The notes beneath the pieces are model-generated. The model made no database searches. It was given only the letters and a program-made list of their open reading frames with translations, and was not told where the DNA came from. Shown here piece by piece: positions 50,932-62,067 of a stretch of 64,000 bases of DNA; position 1 is the first letter of the stretch; the number at the start of each line of letters is the position of its first letter. The position numbers and the translations under genes were made by a program. Source of the stretch: Deinococcus radiotolerans (GTDB lineage Bacteria > Deinococcota > Deinococci > Deinococcales > Deinococcaceae). The stretch covers positions 62,001 through 126,000 of the forward strand of contig NZ_BMPE01000008.1 in assembly GCF_014647435.1 (NCBI RefSeq). The letters are read 5' to 3'.

Positions 50932-52074
50932 GTGTCCCGTCCCTCACGCCCCACGCCGGTCCCAACCCCGCAGCTGAACGCCTTCCAGTACGCCTGGCGC
51001 AGCCCCTGGGTGCGTCTCATGGTGTTCCTGCTGGTCTTCTACGTCCTGTACCGCTTTGTGGGGCAGGTGAAGACTGTGCTGATTGACTTCGCCGTGGCGT
51101 TCCTGATCGCTTACCTGGCCAATCCGCTGCTGAACTGGCTGGAACGCGGCCGGGTCCGGCGGGGCCTCGGAGTCTTCTTCGTGGTGCTGATCTTCGCCGC
51201 TCTGTTCAGCATGGCGGGGCTGCTGCTGGCGACCGTGTCGGGGCAGCTGATCACGCTGCTTCAGAAACTCCCCGACCAGATCGGATCGCTGGGGGACGTC
51301 CTGGACCGCGTGACATCCTGGCTGACGTCCCGGGGCGTACCGGGCCTGGCGGACTCGCGGGAGCGGCTGATCACGGCCGCTCAGGACTACGTGCAGAACA
51401 TCGGGAAGAACATCGTGCCCATCCTGCAAAACGCCCTGTCTTCGACTGGCACGCTCCTCAGCGGTCTGGTGTCGATTGGCGGCATGGTCGGGCAGATCCT
51501 GCTGATCCTGCTGATGAGCGTCTACCTGATGATCGACTACAGCCGCGTGAACGCGGCCATGCTGGCGGTCTTCCCGCGCCCCTGGCAGCCACGCGTGCTG
51601 GAGTTCAGTGACCTGGTCGGCACGGCGGTGGGTGGGTACGTGCGTGGGCAGCTGCTGATCGCGTCGTTCATCGGGGTGTTCGTGTGGCTGGGCCTGAGCA
51701 TCGTGGGCATTCCCAGCGCCGCGGCGATCGGCTTCCTGGCCGGGGCGTTCAATATCGTGCCGTACCTGGGGCCGATCATCGGCGCCACGCCCGCCATCCT
51801 GCTCGCGCTGACCCTGCCGGGCGCGCTGATCAAGATCGTGCTGGTGATCGTGGTGTTCGTCGCGGCCAACCAGATCGAGGGGAACTTCCTGAGTCCATAC
51901 ATCCTGAGCCGCACGACCGACCTGCACCCGATCACGGTGCTGGTTGCCATTCTGATCGGCGCGTCCCTGCTGGGCTTCGCGGGGGCGCTGCTGGCCGTGC
52001 CGCTGATGGCGCTGGGGAAGCTGGTATTGCAGCGGTACTACTACCCGAGTCGCGTGTATACCGACGGCCCCTGA
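50932..52074 (+). CDS. AI-2E family transporter (PerM-like permease)
   Basis: 380 residues with about eight membrane helices. FAVAFLIAYLANPLLNWLER and the C-terminal GAFNIVPYLGPIIGATPAI plus NQIEGNFLSPYILSRTTDLH are the family signatures. Members export autoinducer-2 or act as Na+/H+ antiporters, so the substrate is open. GTG 50932 follows -10 TAGAGT (50920-50925) by six bases. Confidence 0.9.
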   Translation: MSRPSRPTPVPTPQLNAFQYAWRSPWVRLMVFLLVFYVLYRFVGQVKTVLIDFAVAFLIAYLANPLLNWLERGRVRRGLGVFFVVLIFAALFSMAGLLLATVSGQLITLLQKLPDQIGSLGDVLDRVTSWLTSRGVPGLADSRERLITAAQDYVQNIGKNIVPILQNALSSTGTLLSGLVSIGGMVGQILLILLMSVYLMIDYSRVNAAMLAVFPRPWQPRVLEFSDLVGTAVGGYVRGQLLIASFIGVFVWLGLSIVGIPSAAAIGFLAGAFNIVPYLGPIIGATPAILLALTLPGALIKIVLVIVVFVAANQIEGNFLSPYILSRTTDLHPITVLVAILIGASLLGFAGALLAVPLMALGKLVLQRYYYPSRVYTDGP

Positions 52075-52222
52075 GGCGCGGTCCACATGCAGGAGGCCCG
52101 GTCGTCTGCGGACGCCGGGCCTGTGCCGTATGGGTAGCTGTAGGTGCGCCTGCCTCTCCTCGCGGACGTATCGTATATGGCGCGTCCCTGACCGTCCGGC
52201 GGGCCGTGCTCAGCACAGGACA

Positions 52223-52258
52223 GCGCCCGCCCTCACCGGTTGGGGTGGGGGCGGGCGC
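52223..52258 (-). terminator. Hairpin after rplQ
   Basis: GCGCCCGCCC (52223-52232) pairs with GGGCGGGCGC (52249-52258), 16 bases past the rplQ stop on the minus strand. No clear T tract follows. The rest of the 200-base gap up to the AI-2E gene holds only an AT-richer patch near 52167. Confidence 0.6.
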
Positions 52259-52274
52259 CGGGCGTGGTCTGGGT

Positions 52275-52625
<351 letters not shown>

Positions 52626-52652
52626 GGTGTATCTCCTTGGGGTTCAGTCGGC

Positions 52653-53664
<1,012 letters not shown>

Positions 53665-53668
53665 TGAT

Positions 53669-54289
<621 letters not shown>

Positions 54290-54433
54290 GTTTGACTCTC
54301 CTTGCGGCCTGCGCCCTGTGGGGGCAGTGCCGGGTCTGCGGCCCTCTGTTGCCCGCCTCCGTTGCCTGTGGTGAGGCTTACGTCACCATGAGGTGAGCGG
54401 TGGAGGCGGGGCAGGTGGGCGCGCGCGTGCGCT

Positions 54434-54829
<396 letters not shown>

Positions 54830-54832
54830 GGC

Positions 54833-55213
54833 TTACTTCCTCGTGGCCTTTTTCTTGCCGGCGACGGTCTTGCGGGGTCCCTTGCGGGTGCGCGCGTTCG
54901 TCTTGGTGCGCTGGCCGCGCACGGGCAGACCGCGGCGGTGACGCAGGCCGCGGTAGGCGCCGATGTCCATCAGGCGCTTGATGTTCTGGCCGACTTCGCT
55001 GCGGAGGTCACCTTCGACCTTGTAGGTCTTCTCGATGGCTTCACGCAGGGTGCTCTGATCGCCTTCGCTGAGGTTCTTGACGCGGGTGTCCGGGTTGATG
55101 CCGGTGCGTTCCAGAACTTCCTTGCTGCGGGTCAGGCCGATGCCGTAGATGTAGGTGAGCGCGATTTCGACGCGCTTTTCGCGGGGCAGGTCAACGCCAG
55201 CAATACGCGCCAT
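54833..55213 (-). CDS. rpsM: 30S ribosomal protein S13
   Basis: 126 residues from ATG 55213; [20 protein letters not shown] and [20 protein letters not shown] are signatures. Basic C-terminal tail enters the tRNA sites. The frame stays open upstream, but that part overlaps rpmJ. Confidence 0.98.
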   Translation of the reverse strand: MARIAGVDLPREKRVEIALTYIYGIGLTRSKEVLERTGINPDTRVKNLSEGDQSTLREAIEKTYKVEGDLRSEVGQNIKRLMDIGAYRGLRHRRGLPVRGQRTKTNARTRKGPRKTVAGKKKATRK

Positions 55214-55215
55214 GC

Positions 55216-55329
55216 TTAACCCTGCCTCTGCTTGTGCTTGACGTTGGAGCAAATGACCAGCACGCGCCCGTGGCGGCGGATCACTTTGCAGTTGTCGCAC
55301 ATCTTTTTGACACTGCTACGAACTTTCAT
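55216..55329 (-). CDS. rpmJ: 50S ribosomal protein L36
   Basis: 37 residues, [19 protein letters not shown] followed by [18 protein letters not shown]. The zinc site CxxC...C....H (Cys11, Cys14, Cys27, His32) is complete, so this is the zinc-binding form. Ribosome site AGGAGG lies 5 bases before ATG 55329. Two bases separate it from rpsM. Confidence 0.96.
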   Translation of the reverse strand: MKVRSSVKKMCDNCKVIRRHGRVLVICSNVKHKQRQG

Positions 55330-55443
55330 TGCTTCCTCCTCGCGCCGCCGCGCCCGCTCACCCCATCCTGGGTGCGTGACTGGCAGCGCTCGACCCCCCT
55401 CCCACTCTTGGGTGGGGAATCTGTTGGGTACTTCGGCCCGGCT

Positions 55444-55701
<258 letters not shown>

Positions 55702-55733
55702 GCAACCTCCAGGCCTGATACAAGCCAAACGTA

Positions 55734-55763
55734 AAGGTATCATGACCCTTCCCGGAACGGCAA
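55734..55763 (-). promoter_or_regulatory. Probable promoter of the alpha operon
   Basis: On the minus strand -35 TTGCCG (55763-55758), an 18-base spacer and -10 TACCTT (55739-55734), about 33 bases before the infA GTG. It would give a short leader carrying the GGAGG site. Confidence 0.45.
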
Positions 55764-55817
55764 GACTGGTGGGCGCGGTGTGGTGACAGGGCTGGTCTGG
55801 TCCGCCCGTGCGTTCGT

Positions 55818-56357
55818 TTATTCCGGACGCTGCTGCTCCAGGACCTCCTGCCAGAAGGTCAGGCAGGCCTGCTCGTACAGTTCGCCCATGCGCAGCGTGC
55901 GCGAGAACGGGGGCTGATCGGGCACCGCGCAGGGATCGGCGTGCATCATGGCGTGATACGTGGCCAGCCGTTCCTGATGCTGACGCACTTGGTCTGTGGC
56001 CAGGACCCGCAAGGCCGCCCGGTCGTCCGGCGGTGTGAAGAACATCCGCAGCAGACCCGGGTCCCGCAGTTCCGGCAGGCCAGCCGGGCTGCGCCGCCAG
56101 TCGTCCAGGGCGGCCCGGCCCGCGTCCGTGATGCTGAACAGGCGGCGGCGCCGGCCCCGGTCTTCCTGCGTCTCGTTCAGCAGCCCCAGCGTGACGAGCC
56201 GCTGGGGTTCGGCGTACAGCTGTGACCGTGGGAAGGACCAGAAGTACCCCACCGATTCATCCACCCAGCGCTTGAGATCGTAGGCGGTGGCGGGTCCGGT
56301 GTGGTTCAGGAAGCCCAGCACGATGAACGCCGAGGGGCCTAGGGTTGCGTCCGACAT
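55818..56357 (-). CDS. PadR-family transcriptional regulator
   Basis: 179 residues from ATG 56357. Winged helix of the PadR type ([40 protein letters not shown]) and a C-terminal helical dimerisation domain. -10 TACGCT (56369-56364) lies six bases before the ATG; a GTG two codons earlier would fall on the transcription start. Divergent from the DUF4188 gene across an operator at 56381-56415, the usual phenolic- or drug-responsive arrangement. Confidence 0.9.
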   Translation of the reverse strand: MSDATLGPSAFIVLGFLNHTGPATAYDLKRWVDESVGYFWSFPRSQLYAEPQRLVTLGLLNETQEDRGRRRRLFSITDAGRAALDDWRRSPAGLPELRDPGLLRMFFTPPDDRAALRVLATDQVRQHQERLATYHAMMHADPCAVPDQPPFSRTLRMGELYEQACLTFWQEVLEQQRPE

Positions 56358-56380
56358 CCCCACAGCGTACCATCAGGTTA

Positions 56381-56415
56381 GACCATCCAGAATAGACCAT
56401 TCGATTTGGATGGTC
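56381..56415. promoter_or_regulatory. PadR operator
   Basis: GACCATCCA (56381-56389) and TGGATGGTC (56407-56415) form a perfect 9-base inverted repeat around an 17-base centre; a third GACCAT lies inside at 56395-56400. Located between the divergent PadR and DUF4188 genes. Confidence 0.7.
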
Positions 56416-56435
56416 ATGGTTGTTCAGGAGGACGC

Positions 56436-56942
56436 ATGACCCGCAGCGCCACGACCGCTCCACAGCCCCTGCCCCCCCGCCTCACCGCTGAACTGGACGG
56501 TCCCTTCGCCGTCTTCCTGATCGGCGCCCGCGTGAACCAGCCCTGGAACCTCCCCGCGTGGCTCCCGGTCTTCCGCGCCATGCCGCGCATGCTGCGTGAA
56601 CTGCACGCGCAGCCCGAACTGGGCCTGCTGGGCGGCCAGACCCACGGCACCACCCTGATCCAGTACTGGCGCAGCGCCGAGCACCTGCACGCCTACGCCC
56701 ACGCGCGTGACCACGCCCACCTGCCCGCGTGGCGCGCCTTCAACCAGGCGGCCCGGCGGCACCCGGGCGCCGTCGGCATCTGGCACGAGACGTACCTGAT
56801 TCAGCCCGGCGCCTACGAAACCGTGTACGTGGACATGCCTCCATTCGGCCTGGGGCGCGCCGGTACCCTGGTGCCCGCCACCGGACGGCGCCAGAGCGCC
56901 CAGGGTCGCCTGAACGCCCAGCCCAGCGAGGTACGCACCTGA
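56436..56942 (+). CDS. DUF4188 family protein (monooxygenase-like)
   Basis: 168 residues from ATG 56436, ribosome site AGGAGG. FAVFLIGARVNQPWNLPAWL and GTTLIQYWRSAEHLHAYAHA, then GIWHETYLI, fit DUF4188, a dimeric alpha-beta-barrel type fold related to heme-degrading and antibiotic monooxygenases. Probably controlled by the divergent PadR. Function not known. Confidence 0.82.
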   Translation: MTRSATTAPQPLPPRLTAELDGPFAVFLIGARVNQPWNLPAWLPVFRAMPRMLRELHAQPELGLLGGQTHGTTLIQYWRSAEHLHAYAHARDHAHLPAWRAFNQAARRHPGAVGIWHETYLIQPGAYETVYVDMPPFGLGRAGTLVPATGRRQSAQGRLNAQPSEVRT

Positions 56943-56979
56943 GCCCACCTGACCGGGAGGGCCGTGTCAGGCTGGCCGC

Positions 56980-58203
56980 ATGCAGCCTCCCGCCGTGCTG
57001 TCCAGCGCACTGACCCTGATCGCGCAGGCCCCTGCGCTGTGGCCCGACTTTGCGCCTCAGCGCACGCCCCTGCTGACCTTCGACGGCACGCGCACCTGGC
57101 TGCACCACGCGCCGGACGGGCCAGCGGAACCCGGCTGGACCCAGACCGCAGGCGCGTCGGTGTGGCCGGGACGCCATCCCGCGCTCAACGCGCACACCGC
57201 TGTGACCCTGCCCAGTGGGCTCCGCGCCGCAGGCGTGCTGCTGCCCGACCTGTCCCTCCCCACAGCTCCTGCGCCCGCCGCCCGGGTGCTGGCCGCCACG
57301 CTGACCCACGAGGCTTTTCACGTGTACCAGCAGGCCACGCCGTCTGTGGCCTGGGAGACGGACGAGCTGGCCGCCCTGACCTACCCCACGGGGGCGGCCG
57401 TCCGGCACGCCCGCGCGGAGGAAACGCACCACCTGCGCCGCGCCCTGCACCAGGCAGACTGGGTGACCTCCGCGCGGCGCGCGCTACACTGGCGCGCCCA
57501 GCGGCACGCGCAGCTGAGCGGCCCACATCAGCACTGTGAAACCCGCATGGAAACCACAGAAGGTCTGGCCCAGTTCGTGGAGACCCGCTTCCTGGACGAG
57601 CGTCCTCGCCTTGACCCGGTCGCCGCCACCCGGATGGGTCTGCGGGCATGGGCCTATCACAGCGGCGCGGCGCTGGCTTCCCTGCTGACGCGCACGGACG
57701 CGCCCTGGCACAGCGAGATGCGGGCAGGACACGCGCTGGCCGACCTGCTGGAACGCCACCTTGGGCCTCCCCTGCCCGCCCCGGCACACGAACACCTGCG
57801 GAACGCCGCTCACGCCGCAGCCGACGCCCACGACGCGGAGCTTCAGGCGCGGCTGAGTGCCTTCCACGCGCAGCCCGGCCCCGCCCTGCACCTGAGCCGC
57901 GCGGGAGGCCTGACACTGACCGGCTTCGACCCCATGAATCTGCACGTCCTGCCCGGCGGGGCGCTCCTGCACACCCGGCACCTTCAACTGCGAGCACCCG
58001 ACATGACGGTAGAAACCCTGAACCACGCGGCACTGGTGCGCGGTCCCACGCCACTTCACGTGGACGCCCTGACGCTCCGTGGCCTGCCCATGCCCACGCT
58101 GCACGCGGGCCGCTGGCAGGTGCGCACGCCCACCCTCACCGTGGACCTGCCAGCGGCGGCCGTGCAGATCAGCGGGGACGGCTGGTCAGCCCAGCTGCCC
58201 TGA
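56980..58203 (+). CDS. Putative gluzincin-type metallopeptidase with beta-rich tail
   Basis: 407 residues, no signal peptide. The zinc motif HEAFH is in LTHEAFHVYQQ (about residue 110) and a second Glu lies downstream in TTEGLAQFVETRF, giving the HExxH...E arrangement of gluzincins. The C-terminal 110 residues (LHLSRAGGLTLTGFDPMN; VQISGDGWSAQLP) are beta-rich and of unknown function. I do not recognise a named family. Its last 18 bases overlap the 3' end of the convergent GGDEF-EAL gene. Confidence 0.7.
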   Translation: MQPPAVLSSALTLIAQAPALWPDFAPQRTPLLTFDGTRTWLHHAPDGPAEPGWTQTAGASVWPGRHPALNAHTAVTLPSGLRAAGVLLPDLSLPTAPAPAARVLAATLTHEAFHVYQQATPSVAWETDELAALTYPTGAAVRHARAEETHHLRRALHQADWVTSARRALHWRAQRHAQLSGPHQHCETRMETTEGLAQFVETRFLDERPRLDPVAATRMGLRAWAYHSGAALASLLTRTDAPWHSEMRAGHALADLLERHLGPPLPAPAHEHLRNAAHAAADAHDAELQARLSAFHAQPGPALHLSRAGGLTLTGFDPMNLHVLPGGALLHTRHLQLRAPDMTVETLNHAALVRGPTPLHVDALTLRGLPMPTLHAGRWQVRTPTLTVDLPAAAVQISGDGWSAQLP

Positions 58204-60621
58204 CGGCACCGGCCACGGGCCCCAGGTCAGGTCCGCGGGCGCACAGGGCCGCGACACGTAATACCCCTGGATCAGGTCGCAGCCCCACTCACGCAGGTCC
58301 CGCCACTGCTCGGGCCGCTCAACGCCCTCGGCGACCACCTGCACGCCCGCCTCGTGCGCGAAGGTGATCAGGGCGCGCACAATCGGCCGGGACGAGCGCG
58401 CAGGTGGCGGAGCGTCCTGATCCTGAATCAGCGAGCGGTCAATCTTGAGCCACTGCGCAGGCAGGCGGTGCAGGCGACTGATACTGGAGTACCCCGTCCC
58501 GAAATCATCCAGCGCCAGCGGCAGGCCCAGCGACGCCACCCGCGCCGTGTGATCATCGCCGCCCGGCCCGCCGAACACCGCGCCCTCCGTGACCTCCAGC
58601 ATCAGCGCCTGCGGATCCAGCTGAAATTCATCCAACACCGCCCGGACCACGCCCGCGAATTCAGGCTGCGCCAGCTGCCGCGGCGCCACGTTCACCGACA
58701 CCCGCAGCGCCGGCCGTGCCTGGCGCCACGTGGCCAGCTGCCGCGCCGCCTCGCGCAGCACCCACTCTCCCAGCGGCACGATCAGGTCCGTGCTTTCCAC
58801 CAGCGGAATGAAGCGGCCCGGCGGGACCAGACCTAGCTCCGGGTGCTGCCAGCGCACCAGCGCCTCCAGCGCCCGCACCTCGCCCGTCGCGGTATCCACG
58901 ATCGGCTGGTAGTGCAGGCAGAACTCCTCGCGGTCCAGCGCCACCCGCAGCGCCTGCTCCAGTTCCATGCGTTCCAGCGCGGAATCACTGAGGTTCGCGT
59001 GGAAGCGGCGCACCGCGTGCCGGTCCTGCTTCGCGTGGTACATCGCCAGGTCCGCGTTCTTCTGTAACGTCCGGACGTCCTGACCGTCCAGGGGCGCCAC
59101 GGTCACCCCGATGGACGCCGTGACCGTCCACTCCCGCCCGCCCAGCAGGACGGGCGCCGTCAGCGCGTGCAGCAGGCGCTGCGCGGCCAGCTCCGCCTCC
59201 TCATGCGAGCGCACGCCGCGCAGCAGCACCGTGAACTCATCCCCACCCTGCCGGGCCACCAGGTCCCCCTCGCGCACCGTGCGGCGCAGACGATCCGCGA
59301 CCTGCACGAGCAGCTGATCACCCATGTCATGTCCCATGGTGTCATTCACCTGCTTGAAGTGATCCAGGTCGATGAACAGCACGCCCAGGGACGCGGTGGT
59401 CGTCACGGCACGCTGCAGTTCTACCTCGAACGCCGCGCGGTTCACGAGTCCGGTCAGCGCGTCGTGCCGCGCCTGATGTGCCAGCTGCCCCTGCACCTCC
59501 TGAAGCGCGGCGTTCGCGCTGGTCAGCTCGGCGCTGCGCAGCCGCTCCTGCTCGGCACGGTGCGCCAGCTGCTCCAGCTTCATCTGCGTGGCCGTCACCT
59601 GCGTCCGGCGCTGCAACACCTCGGTCAGCGCCTGCCGCTCCAGGTCCGCGGCCAGCCGCGCGTGCCGCAGCGCGCCCGGCGCGTCCCCGCCCGCCTCCAG
59701 CAGACCCGAGAGCGCCTCATGCGCCTGAATCTGCCGGAAATTCACGGCCAGTTCATCCGCCAGCGCCGCCGCCCGTTCCAGGGTCGCGCGGGCCGGGGCG
59801 GCGTCCAGGGCCAGCTGCGCGCGCCCCAGCAGCACCAGCGCGTCGCAGAGATTCTCGCGGTCCCCGAGTTCCTCAGAGCCGCGCACCGCGCACTCCGCCT
59901 CGACCAGCGCCTCAGCCACCCGGTTCAGGTCGAGCAGGTTCGCGGCCATGTTCGCGCGCAGCAGGAACTCATGCTGCCGGTATCCGTGCGCCTGCGCGCG
60001 CGCCAGCGTCTCCCGGTTCAGGCTCAGGGCTTCCTCGAACCGGCCCAGGTAATGCGAATCCAGCGCCGCGTTAATGGACGCACTCGACAGAATCAGGTCA
60101 TGCCCGGTCTCGCGCGCCAGATCCAAGGCGTCCTGATGGTACGAGAGGGCCGTATCGAACTCCTGCAGGTCCAGGTACAGGTTGCCAATGTTGTTCAGAG
60201 AGCGCGCCTGCGACAGCCGGTCCCCGGTCGCCTGCCCCAGTTGTAGGCAGCGCAGGTGGCGGTCCATGGCCGCGCCGTACTGCCCCTGCTTCACGAACGT
60301 GATGGCCTGACCGTTGATCGCGCGCGTCTGCGTGGCAGATGCACCGATCCGCGCCGCCTGCGCCTCGCTCGCCTCGAACAGGGCCAGCGCCTCCGGGTAC
60401 TCCGCGAGGAAGAAATGCCCGTACCCGCACAGCATCCGCGCCCGCGCCTCACCAGCCTCGTAGCCCAGCTGCCGCGCCAGATCCAGCGCCCCGGACGCCA
60501 GATCCTGCGAGCGCTGCATGGACGTCATGAGCACCGCGTCCGCCTCGTCATTCAGGCGGTCCACGTCCAGCCACGAGCGGGCGGCGGGATGAGGCAGAGC
60601 GTGGGCGGGGGTGTGAGTCAC
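58186..60621 (-). CDS. TPR-GGDEF-EAL signalling protein
   Basis: 811 residues with a GTG start at 60621, ten bases after AGGAGG. About 1-330 are TPR-like helical repeats (ARSLNNIGNLYLDLQEFDTA), then a coiled coil (330-390), a GGDEF domain (GGDEF in ARQGGDEFTVLL) with an intact inhibitory RxxD (REGD five residues before), and an EAL domain with EALVRW, LEVTEG, LDDFGTGYSS and AEGVE. Soluble, so it senses an internal cue through the TPR part. Likely -10 TATCTT near 60660. Confidence 0.93.
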   Translation of the reverse strand: MTHTPAHALPHPAARSWLDVDRLNDEADAVLMTSMQRSQDLASGALDLARQLGYEAGEARARMLCGYGHFFLAEYPEALALFEASEAQAARIGASATQTRAINGQAITFVKQGQYGAAMDRHLRCLQLGQATGDRLSQARSLNNIGNLYLDLQEFDTALSYHQDALDLARETGHDLILSSASINAALDSHYLGRFEEALSLNRETLARAQAHGYRQHEFLLRANMAANLLDLNRVAEALVEAECAVRGSEELGDRENLCDALVLLGRAQLALDAAPARATLERAAALADELAVNFRQIQAHEALSGLLEAGGDAPGALRHARLAADLERQALTEVLQRRTQVTATQMKLEQLAHRAEQERLRSAELTSANAALQEVQGQLAHQARHDALTGLVNRAAFEVELQRAVTTTASLGVLFIDLDHFKQVNDTMGHDMGDQLLVQVADRLRRTVREGDLVARQGGDEFTVLLRGVRSHEEAELAAQRLLHALTAPVLLGGREWTVTASIGVTVAPLDGQDVRTLQKNADLAMYHAKQDRHAVRRFHANLSDSALERMELEQALRVALDREEFCLHYQPIVDTATGEVRALEALVRWQHPELGLVPPGRFIPLVESTDLIVPLGEWVLREAARQLATWRQARPALRVSVNVAPRQLAQPEFAGVVRAVLDEFQLDPQALMLEVTEGAVFGGPGGDDHTARVASLGLPLALDDFGTGYSSISRLHRLPAQWLKIDRSLIQDQDAPPPARSSRPIVRALITFAHEAGVQVVAEGVERPEQWRDLREWGCDLIQGYYVSRPCAPADLTWGPWPVPSGQLG

Positions 60622-60891
60622 AGGTCCGGGTCCTCCTGAAGGATGTGCCCGTCAAGATAGTCACGTGCCGCTGACAGTCTTCTGAACACCCCCCGCAGGT
60701 CAAACCTTAACCGGACGGAATTGGGCCACAGCACTGAAACCCATCGCGGCGGCCCTCAGCCCGATCAGCGCTGCCGTGGACGGCACACCCACCTGAATGC
60801 CCAACGCGGCGCGGTAGGCCCTCAGGAACGCCGCACTCAGGGTGCCTGGAGGCGGGTTGGGTGCACCTTGCCGCCATCCGGTGTCCTGCGG
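60622..60891. other. Intergenic region
   Basis: 270 bases between the GGDEF-EAL start and the VWA stop. On the minus strand the VWA frame stays open for 63 codons past its TGA down to 60700. This is probably chance in GC-rich DNA, but it could be a decayed C-terminal part. The promoter of the GGDEF-EAL gene lies near 60660. Confidence 0.4.
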
Positions 60892-62067
60892 TCACCCTAC
60901 GGCGTCTCCGCGGACCACAAGGCCCTGATCGCCCGCCCAGGCGCCCAGGTCGTCCCCGCGCAGCGCGGCGGCCAGCAGGCCCGGGAAGTGCGTGGGCGTG
61001 CACGCGAACGCTGGGATGTCCAGGCTGGCAAGGGCGCGTGCCACGCCGTGATCGAAGCTGGGCGCCCCATCATCCGAGAGCGCCAGCAGCGCCACGATCA
61101 GCACGCCACTCTCGCGCAGCGCGTGGGCACGGGCGAGCATCTCGCGTTCGTTGCCGCCCTCGAACAGGTCACTGAGGAGCACGAGGACCGTCTGCTCCGG
61201 GCGTTCGATCACGCCCTGGCAGTACGCCAGCGCCCGGTTGATGTCGGTGCCGCCGCCCAGTTGCAGGCCGTACAGCAGCTCCACCGGGTCGCTGAGGTGT
61301 TCGGTCAGGTCCGCGACCGCCGTGTCGAACGCCACCACGCGCGTGCTTAGCGCCGGGAGGCTCGCCAGGACCGCGCCGAACACCCCGGCGTACACCACGC
61401 TGCCCGCCATGCTGCCCGACTGGTCCACGCACAGCACCACGTCCCGCAGGCTGCGCCGCCGCCGCCCGTGCCCGACCAGCCGCTCGGGGACGAGGGTGCC
61501 CAGTTCCGGGCGGTACGTGCGCAGGTTCGCGCGGATCGTGCCGGGCCAGTCGATCTCGGCGGCCTTCGGGCGGCGCGTGCGCTGCGCGCGGCTGAGGCTC
61601 CCGGTGACGGCCGCGCGGGTCGGTTCCTCCAGGCGGCGCGTCAGGTCCTCCACCACGCGCCGCACCACCGAGCGGGCCGCGTCCCGCGCCGACGGCGGCA
61701 TCACGCCCTTCAGGGACACCAGCGTCGCCACGAGGTGCACGTCCGGCTCCACGCCGTCCAGCAGCTCCGGCTCGAACAGCAGCTGACGCAGATTCAGCCG
61801 CTCGATGGCGTCCGCCTGCATCACCCGGACCACGTCGGTCGGGAAGAATTCCCGCAGGTCCGCCAGCCAGCGCGCCACGCGCGGCGCACTCCCCCCCAGC
61901 CCGCCCCGACGCTCACCGTCCGGCGGGTCGTACAGCCCAGCAAGTGCGGCGTCCATCCGGCGGTCCTCCAGCGTGAGGGGCACCTCGGTCCCCTCCTGCG
62001 CGGCCAGCCCGTCGGCGTCCCCGCCACCCAGCACCAGCCGCCAGCGGCGCTTACGTTCATCCATCAT
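60892..62067 (-). CDS. VWA-domain protein of the DUF5682-associated type
   Basis: 391 residues. An N-terminal helical part (1-190) precedes a von Willebrand A domain with the MIDAS motif DQSGSM (VVLCVDQSGSMAGSVV, near 210) and the later metal residues in VLLSDLFEGGN. Ends FPGLLAAALRGDDLGAW. Such proteins form cytoplasmic complexes with a MoxR-type ATPase and a DUF5682 protein, as seen in conserved gene clusters. It overlaps the DUF5682 stop by 11 bases. Confidence 0.85.
   Translation of the reverse strand: MMDERKRRWRLVLGGGDADGLAAQEGTEVPLTLEDRRMDAALAGLYDPPDGERRGGLGGSAPRVARWLADLREFFPTDVVRVMQADAIERLNLRQLLFEPELLDGVEPDVHLVATLVSLKGVMPPSARDAARSVVRRVVEDLTRRLEEPTRAAVTGSLSRAQRTRRPKAAEIDWPGTIRANLRTYRPELGTLVPERLVGHGRRRRSLRDVVLCVDQSGSMAGSVVYAGVFGAVLASLPALSTRVVAFDTAVADLTEHLSDPVELLYGLQLGGGTDINRALAYCQGVIERPEQTVLVLLSDLFEGGNEREMLARAHALRESGVLIVALLALSDDGAPSFDHGVARALASLDIPAFACTPTHFPGLLAAALRGDDLGAWAGDQGLVVRGDAVG

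Noticed and set aside
52160..52185. AT-richer patch ACGTATCGTATATGG as a possible origin or promoter
   Set aside because: No -35, no gene start at the right distance and no DnaA-box cluster nearby.
54290..54433. S4-binding leader between rpsK and rpsD
   Set aside because: The spacer is long and can fold, but I cannot show a pseudoknot like the known S4 targets.
59167..60246. Plus-strand open frame opposite the TPR-GGDEF-EAL gene
   Set aside because: Shadow of the GGDEF and TPR coding sequence.
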